Below are positions 52,423 through 59,828 of a stretch of DNA of 64,000 nucleotides, in pieces. The stretch's first letter is position 1. The number at the start of each line of letters is the position of its first letter. The position numbers were made by a program, and so were the translations under genes. The DNA comes from Streptomyces corynorhini (GTDB taxonomy: Bacteria > Actinomycetota > Actinomycetes > Streptomycetales > Streptomycetaceae), in NCBI RefSeq assembly GCF_003346515.1, contig NZ_QQNA01000145.1:30870-94869 (forward strand), read 5' to 3'. A model generated the notes under the pieces. The model did no database searches and was not told the origin of the DNA. It was given only the letters and a program-made list of their open reading frames with translations.

Positions 52423-52682
52423 GAATGAACTCCCCCGTAATATCGACTCGTCTCGAATATGCGTGCGTGTTCCGCACAATGCTCCGGGACGGTTATTTCT
52501 CCGGCAGACGGCGATCGACACGTCGCGCGTGGCAGCGGATGAATGGCATTGAAGATCATCAGTCGCGGGACCCGGATTCACGTCGAACGCCTGTCGCGTT
52601 CCACCCGGTGAATTCACGGCTGCGAGGAATCCGATTCGGCGGGCCGCATGGCAGCCCACCCCGTCGGCAATGCAGATGGTGG

Positions 52683-52712
52683 ATCTAAGCAGAGTACCCG
52701 AGAAGGTGTCAA
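52683..52712 (-). promoter_or_regulatory. Leftward sigma-70-type promoter of the ketoreductase-hydrazine operon
   Basis: On the minus strand TTGACA (52712-52707) and TTAGAT (52688-52683) are 18 bp apart. The -35 is consensus. Transcription would start near 52676, giving a ~255-nt leader. Confidence 0.75.
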
Positions 52713-52715
52713 GCG

Positions 52716-52738
52716 GTCCGGGTTTTCTCGACCCGGAC
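52716..52738. promoter_or_regulatory. Inverted repeat abutting the leftward -35 box
   Basis: GTCCGGGT (52716-52723) and ACCCGGAC (52731-52738) are perfect reverse complements separated by 7 bp. The site ends 3 bp above the -35 hexamer, a place typical of an activator. Confidence 0.65.
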
Positions 52739-52824
52739 TCCGTGGAAGGCAAATGGATCAAGCAGATCATTACTGGCCGGTAGTGTGGACTGAAGCATTC
52801 CGCGGAGTTGGTTCGAGGTTTTTG

Positions 52825-52854
52825 TTGACGGGGCCGGGTAGGACTTCATAGCCT
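52825..52854 (+). promoter_or_regulatory. Rightward promoter of the ligase-ketosynthase operon
   Basis: TTGACG (52825-52830) and TAGCCT (52849-52854) are 18 bp apart. Transcription would start near 52861, leaving a leader of about 256 nt to the ATG at 53117. Confidence 0.5.
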
Positions 52855-52941
52855 GGCGTCCAGGCAGCCGATCGGGCCGGTGTTTCGCGCCCCCCGGACT
52901 GCCAACGGGGATTCATCGGAGGGCAAGGGGAATTTTTCCCA

Positions 52942-52989
52942 CCGGCATGCGTGTGGACGCGCGCTTCATCGCGCACGCCCGCATGCCGG
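52942..52989 (+). promoter_or_regulatory. Large stem-loop in the ligase leader
   Basis: CCGGCATGCG (52942-52951) pairs perfectly with CGCATGCCGG (52980-52989). Inside, GCGCG (52959-52963) pairs with CGCGC (52970-52974) around a CTTCAT loop. It may control elongation or ribosome access. Confidence 0.6.
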
Positions 52990-53116
52990 GTGTTTCGACT
53001 TGCTTCCGGATTTCGGGGGACCGGCCAGGCCGTCCTCCTGAGTTCTACCTTCCGTTTCCCTGTGCTCGTTCTGGCTCGACATGTACATGCACACGGGAAG
53101 GAAGAGTGGCCAGCAC

Positions 53117-54562
53117 ATGCCAGCAAAGCTCTTATCCATGGATTCCGTGCGGACCCGGTCCCAGTTGGAGCGCACGGCATTACGCGTGGCGGATGAGCTG
53201 CGGGAGCGCGGCGTGCGGCCCGGCGACAGGGTGGTCCTCAAAGCGGGCAACTCCGCCGGATTCGTCGCCGTCCTCCTCGGGCTCATGCACAGGGGGGCGT
53301 CCGTCGCCCTGCTCGACCAGCGGCAACGGGCGGAGGAGAGCGGCCGGGCCGCCGCGCAGGCCGGAGCCCGGCTCGCGATCGTCGACGACGACGCGCCTCC
53401 CGTCCCCGGGCCGCGCAGGCTCTATGTCTACGAGCTGCTGGCCGCCGCGGCGGAACGCCGGCCCGCGGACGAACGGATCGCCTTCGACGGCTGGGAAGCG
53501 CTGCCGGACGCGTTGATCACCTGGTCCTCCGGCTCGACCGGCGAGCCGAAGGGCATCGTGAAGTCCGGCCGGCCGGTCCTGCGGAACGTGCGGCGCACCA
53601 TCGCGGTCATGGGCTACCGCCCCGATGACGTGCTGCTTCCCCTCCTCCCCTTCTCCCACCAGTACGGGCTGTCCCTCCTGCTGGCCGCCTGGCTGGCCGA
53701 GGCGTCCCTGGTGGTCGCCCCCTACCGGCGGCTGGACCGCGCGGTACGGATGGCAGGACAGGCCGGCGTCACCGTCGTCGACGCCACACCTGCCACCCAC
53801 AGAAGCCTGCTCAACCTGGTCGAACGCCGGCCGGAGCTGGCCCTGGACCTCGGCGGCGTGCGGATGTACTGCACCGGCGGCGCTCCGCTGGACCGGACGG
53901 CCGCCGACCGGTTCGCCAAGACGTTCCAGCTGCCCCTGCTCGACGGCTACGGCAGCACGGAGATGGGCAATATCGCCGCCGCGACGCCCCGGAACCCGGT
54001 CGGGGCGGGCCGGGTGTTCCCCGGCGTCGAGGTCCTGATCACCGATGACGACGCCGCGCCCCTGCCGCCGGGCGCGATCGGCGAACTCCGCATCCGTACG
54101 CCCGACTCGTTCAGCGGCTATCTGGGCCCCGCCGGGGAAGTCGTCCCGGAAAGCCCCGAGTGGTACCGCCCCGGGGACCTCGGCTCGATGGACGGCGCCG
54201 GCAATCTCTTCGTCCTGGGGCGCAAGTCGGCCGTGCACCGCATGGGGTACACGCTCTATCCCGACATCATCGAGCGCAAAGCAGCCGAGTGCGGGGCTCC
54301 GCTGAAGATCGTTCCGCTGCCCGACGAGCGGTTCGGGAGCCGGCTCGTATTCCTCGTGGAGGATTCCGAGGGGCGTACGCCGCTGTATTGGCGTGAACGC
54401 GTCTGCGCGCTCCTTCCATCATATGAACAGCCGAATACGGTCGTGGTGGTCGAGGAATTTCCGCTCGATCACAACGGAAAGACGGATCCGCGCCGCCTGC
54501 TGAAACTGGCGGAGGCCGCCGTCGACGAGAGAAACGAAACCGCAGACACCCTTTCCCTGTGA
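53117..54562 (+). CDS. Acyl-activating (ANL) ligase
   Basis: This ~481-aa adenylate-forming enzyme has P-loop TWSSGSTGEPKGIVKS, DGYGSTEMG, WYRPGDLGSMDG, hinge GRKSAVHRMGYTLYP and C-terminal LDHNGKTDPRRL with the catalytic Lys. It likely activates a carboxylic acid (hydrazinoacetic or a fatty acid) for the ACP or CoA. Two TTA codons (53132-53134 if the start is ATG 53117, and 53180-53182 in any case) make it a candidate bldA target. Alternative starts are 53081 and 53138. Confidence 0.85.
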   Translation: MPAKLLSMDSVRTRSQLERTALRVADELRERGVRPGDRVVLKAGNSAGFVAVLLGLMHRGASVALLDQRQRAEESGRAAAQAGARLAIVDDDAPPVPGPRRLYVYELLAAAAERRPADERIAFDGWEALPDALITWSSGSTGEPKGIVKSGRPVLRNVRRTIAVMGYRPDDVLLPLLPFSHQYGLSLLLAAWLAEASLVVAPYRRLDRAVRMAGQAGVTVVDATPATHRSLLNLVERRPELALDLGGVRMYCTGGAPLDRTAADRFAKTFQLPLLDGYGSTEMGNIAAATPRNPVGAGRVFPGVEVLITDDDAAPLPPGAIGELRIRTPDSFSGYLGPAGEVVPESPEWYRPGDLGSMDGAGNLFVLGRKSAVHRMGYTLYPDIIERKAAECGAPLKIVPLPDERFGSRLVFLVEDSEGRTPLYWRERVCALLPSYEQPNTVVVVEEFPLDHNGKTDPRRLLKLAEAAVDERNETADTLSL

Positions 54563-54593
54563 CCGGCACGCTCCGTCGAGAGGGTTCTTACCG

Positions 54594-55889
54594 ATGGGAT
54601 TTCAGGTGGGATCAGAACCGCAGGACCGACGACGCGTGGTCATCACCGGCCACGGGGCGATTACGCCGGTCGGGCTGACGGTGGACGAGTTCTGGGCGTC
54701 GCTCGTCGACGGCCGCAGCGGAATCTCGGACATCAAGGGCTTCGACGCGTCCGATCTGCCCGTCCGCATAGGCGCCGAGGTCAAGGAATTCGACCCGGGC
54801 GTCTATATGCCGCACAAGGTGTCGCGCCGTATCGACGTCAGCACGCAGTACGGCGTCGCGGCGGCGATGCAGGCGGTCCAGCAGGCGAAGCTGGAGGTCG
54901 ACGAGGAACTGGCGCCGCGGGTGGGCGTGTACGTCGGCTCCTCGGCCGGACCCGCCACCATGACCTACGACACCACCATCAAGCTGCATGAACGCGGCGC
55001 CCGCTCCGTCAGCCCGTTCTTCTTCGCCACCAGCGGTTCCGAGAGTTCGGCCGGGGAGATCGCCCTGTGGCTCGGCGCCTGCGGCCCCTCGGCGAGCCTG
55101 ACCACCGCCTGCGCCTCGGGCGCCACCTCCATCGGCGAGGCGATGCGGCTGATCCAGTTCGGGGTGGCCGACGTGATGGTGGCCGGGGGCACCGAGGCGC
55201 CCGTCACCCGGCTCAACATCGCCGCCGCCGCGGCCTGCCGCGCGCTGTCGCGCCGCAACGACGACCCCGCCCGCGCCTGCCGCCCGTTCGACAAGGACCG
55301 GGACGGGTTCGTCATGGGCGCGGGCGCGGGCATCCTGGTCCTGGAGGAGGCCGAGCACGCCCGGCGGCGCGGCGCCCGCGTCCTCGCCGAACTCGTCGGA
55401 TACGGGGCCACCACCGACGCCTACCACCTCACCGCCCCGCACCCGGAAGGGCTGGGCACCAAGCGGGCCATGCGGATCGCCCTGGAGTCCGGAGGTCTGC
55501 GACCCGAGGACGTCGACTACGTCAACGCCCATGGCACGAGCACCGAACTCAACGACAAGAGCGAGATCGCCGCCCTCCGGGACGTGCTCGGCGAGCGCGC
55601 CCTCCAGATCCCGATCAGCTCCACCAAGTCCATGACCGGTCACCTGATCTCGGGAACCGGGGCGGTCGAGCTGATCGCGTCGGTGCAGGCGATCCGTCAC
55701 GGTGTCGTCCCTCCCACGCTCAACTGCGAGGTCCCGGAGGACGCGCGGCTGAACTTCGTGCCGTCCGTGGCCCAGAAGTGGGACACCGACGTCGTGATGA
55801 GCAATTCATTCGGATTCGGCGGACACAACGCGGTACTCATCGTCCGCCGCTGGGAACAGGAAGGATCCAGTGCCACACATGCGGCATGA
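54594..55889 (+). CDS. KAS II-type beta-ketoacyl-ACP synthase
   Basis: This 431-aa condensing enzyme has Cys173 in TTACASGATS, His in NAHGTST and His in TKSMTGHLISGTG, the Cys-His-His triad of decarboxylative synthases. No chain-length factor accompanies it, so it resembles FabF, not a type II PKS pair. It sits one gene after the ligase and pairs functionally with the ketoreductase, dehydratase, enoyl reductase and ACP on the other strand. Confidence 0.94.
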   Translation: MGFQVGSEPQDRRRVVITGHGAITPVGLTVDEFWASLVDGRSGISDIKGFDASDLPVRIGAEVKEFDPGVYMPHKVSRRIDVSTQYGVAAAMQAVQQAKLEVDEELAPRVGVYVGSSAGPATMTYDTTIKLHERGARSVSPFFFATSGSESSAGEIALWLGACGPSASLTTACASGATSIGEAMRLIQFGVADVMVAGGTEAPVTRLNIAAAAACRALSRRNDDPARACRPFDKDRDGFVMGAGAGILVLEEAEHARRRGARVLAELVGYGATTDAYHLTAPHPEGLGTKRAMRIALESGGLRPEDVDYVNAHGTSTELNDKSEIAALRDVLGERALQIPISSTKSMTGHLISGTGAVELIASVQAIRHGVVPPTLNCEVPEDARLNFVPSVAQKWDTDVVMSNSFGFGGHNAVLIVRRWEQEGSSATHAA

Positions 55890-56352
55890 ATCTCACGTAC
55901 AGGAGACCTCGTTCCACGCGGGCGGCAAGGGGTACAACGCCCTGCGGGCGCTCAAGGTGGGCGAGGTGGTCTCCCCGCTGACCGGCAGGATCAGGGTCGG
56001 GGCGCCCACGGTGTACAGCGTCCAGGTATCCCGCGACGAACACCTCGACCCCGAGAACCTGCACTTCCTGAACCACTCCTGCGTGCCCAACACCTTCCTC
56101 GACACCGAGGCGAGCCATGTGATCGCCATCCGGCCGATCGCCGAGGGCGAACCGCTCAGCTTCTTCTATCCCTCCACCGAATGGGAGATGGGCAACCCCT
56201 TCCCCTGCGCGTGCGGCGCCACGGCCTGCCTCGGCACCATCACCGGAGCGTCCGCGCTGCCGGCCGTGGTCCTGGAGGGCTACGCCCTCAACGCCCACAT
56301 CCGCGAACTGCTCGCGGAACGCGACGCCACCGGCGCGCTCGTCAGGGACTGA
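55870..56352 (+). CDS. Small SET-domain protein
   Basis: This 160-aa protein has FLNHSCVPNTF, the NHSC motif of SET methyltransferases, GEPLSFFYPSTEW, the tyrosine-region motif, and post-SET cysteines in FPCACGATACLG. SET enzymes methylate protein lysines, or rarely small molecules, with SAM. The GTG start overlaps the ketosynthase gene by 20 bp and has AGGAAGGA upstream. SET proteins are rare in bacteria; its role in a biosynthetic operon is unknown to me. It could modify an amine-bearing intermediate. Confidence 0.82.
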   Translation: MPHMRHESHVQETSFHAGGKGYNALRALKVGEVVSPLTGRIRVGAPTVYSVQVSRDEHLDPENLHFLNHSCVPNTFLDTEASHVIAIRPIAEGEPLSFFYPSTEWEMGNPFPCACGATACLGTITGASALPAVVLEGYALNAHIRELLAERDATGALVRD

Positions 56353-56424
56353 CCGGATCACCGCACCGCCCGTGTCCCGGCCCCCGCGCCGGGACACGGG
56401 CGGTGCCGACCACGGGGGGACCCC

Positions 56425-57984
56425 ATGGCCACTGGCGGAGAACTGCTGGTCTCGGCGCTGCGAGCCAACGGCGTCGAGGTGGTGTTCGGCATACCCGGCA
56501 CGCACAACCTGGAGATCTACCGGCACCTCGGACCGGACCGGCTCCGCGTCGTCACCCCCCGCCACGAGCAGGGCGCCGGATACGCGGCGGACGGCTACGC
56601 CCGGGTCACCGGACGCCCCGGCGTGGTGGTGACCACCAGCGGGCCCGGCCTGCTCAACGCCGCCGCCGCGGCCGGCCAGGCGTACTCCGACTCCGTACCG
56701 CTGCTGATCGTCTCGCCCGGTATGCCCCTGGACCACGACCGGGGCTCCGGGCTGCTGCACGAGGTCAAGGACCAGTCGGCGGCGCTGGCCTCGGTCTGCG
56801 CGCGCAGCAGACGGGTGCGGACCCTCCCCGAGATGCTGCGCGTCGTGACCGGCATGTTCACGGACTTCGCGCTCGGCAGACCCCGCCCGGTCCATCTGGA
56901 AATCCCCTGCGACCTGCTCGCGGCCACCGCCGACCTGACCGTGCCGCCCGCGGTACGGGCGCTGCCCGCCGCTCCCTCGGAAGAAGCGGTACGCGCCGCC
57001 GCCGCGACCCTGTCGGAAGCCCGGCGGCCCGCCCTGGTGGCGGGCGGCGGGGCCCGGGGCGCGGCCGCCGAGGTGCAGGCGCTCGCCGAACTCCTCGGAG
57101 CGCCCACGGTGACCACCGCCAACGGCAAGGGGGTGCTCCCGGAGGACCATCCGCTCGCGCTCGGCGCCGGGCTGCATCTGCCCGAGGTGCGGGAGTTCCT
57201 GCTCGGGGCCGACGCCGTCCTCGCGGTCGGCACCGAACTCGCCGAGACCGACACCTGGGACGCTCCGCTCCGGCTCCGGGGCCCGCTGATCCGGGTGGAC
57301 CTCGACCCGGACCAGCTGCACCGGCCCGTCGCCGCGCACCCGCTGGCGGGTGACGCGGCGACCGTCCTGGCCGCGCTGCGCCGGGCCGTCGGCCCCCGTA
57401 CGGCCGCACGGCCGCGGCACACCGGGGCGGCGCGGTCCGCCGTCACCGCGTACGGCGGACGCTGGCGGCCGGTCGTCGGGGCGCTGCGGGCGGCGCTCCC
57501 CGAGAACGCCGTGCTCGTCAACGACAGTGCGCGCGTCTGCTACTTCGGGGCGCTGACCGGTTTCTCCGTGGCAGGTCCCGGCCGCTTCCTCTATCCGACG
57601 GGCTTCGGCACCCTCGGGTACGCGCTGCCCGCCGCCATCGGCGCGGGCGTCGGCGCGCCCGGACGCCCGGTGGCCGTGCTCACGGGCGACGGCGGGCTCC
57701 AGTTCACGGTCAACGAACTGGCGACGGCGGTGGAGACCGGCCTGCCGTTGCCCGTGGTGGTGGTGAACAACGGCGGCTACGGCATGATCCGTCAGGAGAT
57801 GGCGGAACGGGGCATTCCCCCGGTCGGCGTCGATCTGCGCGGCCCGGACTTTCCGGCGCTGAGCCGGGCCTACGGCGGCGCCGGGACGCACGCCACCAGC
57901 CCCGCCGAACTGCGGGACGCCGTCGAGCGGGCCCTCACCGTCCCCGGGCCCACCGTCATCGAGGTCCCCGAACCGCCCGGCTGA
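56425..57984 (+). CDS. Thiamine-diphosphate-dependent enzyme, acetolactate-synthase/2-oxoacid-decarboxylase-like
   Basis: This 519-aa protein has Glu48 in RHEQGAGYAADGYAR (cofactor activation), a middle FAD-like domain without clear FAD contacts, and the ThDP motif GDGGLQFTVNELATA ... NNGGYG. Closest in shape to 5-guanidino-2-oxopentanoate decarboxylase and benzoylformate decarboxylase groups. It could decarboxylate or ligate 2-oxo acids to supply an aldehyde, acyloin or starter acid. It is in the rightward operon with a Gly-rich ribosome site. Confidence 0.85.
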   Translation: MATGGELLVSALRANGVEVVFGIPGTHNLEIYRHLGPDRLRVVTPRHEQGAGYAADGYARVTGRPGVVVTTSGPGLLNAAAAAGQAYSDSVPLLIVSPGMPLDHDRGSGLLHEVKDQSAALASVCARSRRVRTLPEMLRVVTGMFTDFALGRPRPVHLEIPCDLLAATADLTVPPAVRALPAAPSEEAVRAAAATLSEARRPALVAGGGARGAAAEVQALAELLGAPTVTTANGKGVLPEDHPLALGAGLHLPEVREFLLGADAVLAVGTELAETDTWDAPLRLRGPLIRVDLDPDQLHRPVAAHPLAGDAATVLAALRRAVGPRTAARPRHTGAARSAVTAYGGRWRPVVGALRAALPENAVLVNDSARVCYFGALTGFSVAGPGRFLYPTGFGTLGYALPAAIGAGVGAPGRPVAVLTGDGGLQFTVNELATAVETGLPLPVVVVNNGGYGMIRQEMAERGIPPVGVDLRGPDFPALSRAYGGAGTHATSPAELRDAVERALTVPGPTVIEVPEPPG

Positions 57985-58038
57985 CCCGTCATGCCCGTCG
58001 GCCCGTCCAGCCTTCCGCCCGACCGCTCCGGAGGAGCC

Positions 58039-59214
58039 GTGAACCGAACCCCTCATCTTCAGCTGACCTGGTCCGACGAGCAGACCGGCGCACAGGGCTA
58101 CCTCGTGATCGACCGGCTGCTGCGCGGCGTCGCCAGCGGCGGCCTGCGGATGCGCCCCGGCTGCACCCTCGCCGAAGTCGGCGAGCTGGCCAGGACCATG
58201 ACGCTCAAGGAGTCGCTGGTCCACCAGCCCGGTGACCGGTATCTGCCCTTCGGCGGGGCGAAGGGAGGCATCGACTTCGACCCGTCGAGCCCGGACGCGC
58301 CAGGCGTCCTGACCCGGTTCCTCGGCGCGGTCAGCCCGCTCATCCACACGTACTGGGCGGTCGGGGAGGACCTGGGCACCCGGCAGGAGGCCATCGACGC
58401 GGCGGTGGCGGCCGCCGGGCTGCGCTCCTGTGTCGAACCGGCGCTCCGCCATGTGCCCGACGGCCCGGCGGCGGGGCTGCGCCGGATCGACGACGCCTTC
58501 GCCGTCCGGGTCGACGGGCTCGGCCTGGGCGACACGGTCGGAGGCTACGGCGTGGCCCAGGCCGTGCTGGCCACCTTGGCGGAGACCGACGAGGAGCCGG
58601 TGGGGCTCACCGCCGTGGTGCAGGGCTTCGGCTCGATGGGCGGCTCCGCGGCGCGCTATCTGGCCCGCGCGGGCCTGCGCGTCGTCGGGGTCGTCGACCG
58701 GGACGGGGTGGTGGCCGACCCGGACGGGCTGGACGTGGAGACGCTGCTGGCCCACCGCAGCCCCGAGGGCCTGGTCGACCGGGACCGGCTGCCTTCCGGC
58801 GCACGGCCGCTGCCGCGCGGGGAGTGGCTGTCGGTGGCGTCCGACGTCCTGGTCACCGCCGCCGCCTCCTACGCCGTGGACGACGCCAACGAGGGCGACG
58901 TGCGCTGCGGGTATCTCGTCGAGGCCGCCAACGTCTCCGTACTGCCCTCGGCCGAGAAGGCCCTGCTGGAGCGCGGGGTGATCGTGGTTCCGGACTTCCT
59001 CGCCAACTTCGCGGCCAACAGCTGGTGGTGGTGGACGCTCTTCGGGGACATCGGCGCGGACGCGGGCGAGGCCCTCGCGAAGATCGACAAGACCATGTGG
59101 CGGCTCGTGCAGGACGTCTTCGCCGAGGTCCGCGCGACCGGTCTGAGCCCCCGGGAGGTGGCGACCCGCCTCGCGGAGCGCCATCACGCCCGCTTCCGGG
59201 GCCTGCCCGGCTGA
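58039..59214 (+). CDS. Glu/Leu/Phe/Val dehydrogenase-family protein
   Basis: This 391-aa protein has PFGGAKGGIDFDP with the catalytic Lys and a Rossmann VVQGFGSMGGSAARYL. The family interconverts amino acids and 2-oxo acids with NAD(P)H. Together with the ThDP enzyme it may feed or drain an amino-acid-derived precursor. An unusual NSWWWWTLFGD segment lies near the C-terminus. GTG 58039 is preferred (GGAGG just upstream); ATG 57991 lacks a ribosome site. Its 3' end overlaps the opposite gene by 31 bp. Confidence 0.82.
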   Translation: MNRTPHLQLTWSDEQTGAQGYLVIDRLLRGVASGGLRMRPGCTLAEVGELARTMTLKESLVHQPGDRYLPFGGAKGGIDFDPSSPDAPGVLTRFLGAVSPLIHTYWAVGEDLGTRQEAIDAAVAAAGLRSCVEPALRHVPDGPAAGLRRIDDAFAVRVDGLGLGDTVGGYGVAQAVLATLAETDEEPVGLTAVVQGFGSMGGSAARYLARAGLRVVGVVDRDGVVADPDGLDVETLLAHRSPEGLVDRDRLPSGARPLPRGEWLSVASDVLVTAAASYAVDDANEGDVRCGYLVEAANVSVLPSAEKALLERGVIVVPDFLANFAANSWWWWTLFGDIGADAGEALAKIDKTMWRLVQDVFAEVRATGLSPREVATRLAERHHARFRGLPG

Positions 59215-59828
59215 GCGGTCACGCTCCGGTCCGCCGCGGCCCGGCCCCCGCGACGCGGTGCGGCCGGGCGGCGGGGACCCGCCCGCCGGGCCAGCCGCCG
59301 TACCCCGAAGGCCGCCGCGTGTACGCCGAGGATGCCCAGCGGGAACAGCATCGCTGCGGCCACCGTGGTACGGGCGTCGGCCTCCCCGAGCACACCGCCG
59401 CGCCTCAGTTCGCGCCAGGCCCAGAGCGAGAACGGGGCGACCACCAGCGGGGCGGTGACCACGCCGGGCGTGTACCTGCCCAGGCCGGCGCTCTGGGCGA
59501 CGTGGGAGACCGCGTGCAGTCCGAATCCGGCCAGCACGGTCTGGAAGAACGGCGATCTGCCACCGGTCCTCGCCCCGTCGGCCGAGGCCGCGCCGACCAC
59601 CAGCCCCATCAGGCCGATGGCGGTGGCCGCGTGCCCGGGGGTCACGGTCATCGCGGACCACACCGACTCCGGAACCCGCGGGTGGCTCTCCCGTAACCGG
59701 TCCACCTGGGCCGCGGCCCAGCCCGGCAGGGTGGCCAGCTCCTCCAGGTCGTGCACCGCGAAGGCGGCCAGCAGCCCCCAGGTCACCGCCGGGGACACGC
59801 CCCCGGATTCCGCTCCACGCTCAGACAT
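59184..59828 (-). CDS. HXXEE-domain membrane protein
   Basis: This 214-aa protein has several hydrophobic helices and conserved histidines: HDLEELATLPGW (HxxEE) and LHAVSHVAQS. Such integral membrane proteins may bind metals; their function is unknown. Codon 45 (59694-59696) is TTA. The gene start overlaps the stop of the PEP-synthase-like gene by 8 bp, indicating one operon. The C-terminal 35 residues are Arg/Pro/Ala-rich. Confidence 0.8.
   Translation of the reverse strand: MSERGAESGGVSPAVTWGLLAAFAVHDLEELATLPGWAAAQVDRLRESHPRVPESVWSAMTVTPGHAATAIGLMGLVVGAASADGARTGGRSPFFQTVLAGFGLHAVSHVAQSAGLGRYTPGVVTAPLVVAPFSLWAWRELRRGGVLGEADARTTVAAAMLFPLGILGVHAAAFGVRRLARRAGPRRPAAPRRGGRAAADRSVTAQPGRPRKRA

Larger units (their letters stand above)
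52423..53116. other. Divergent control region of the biosynthetic cluster
   Basis: This ~694-bp region holds a leftward promoter (52683-52712), an inverted repeat beside its -35 (52716-52738), a rightward promoter (52825-52854) and a large stem-loop in the rightward leader (52942-52989). It is lower in GC than the genes on either side. No supported coding frame lies inside. Confidence 0.75.

Noticed and set aside
52947..53196. Upstream open frames in the ligase leader
   Set aside because: They have no conserved features and overlap the stem-loop; their ribosome sites are weak. A regulatory leader peptide remains possible but unsupported.
55837..59661. A 1274-codon open frame on the minus strand
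   Set aside because: It is antisense to SET, ThDP and dehydrogenase genes with intact motifs.
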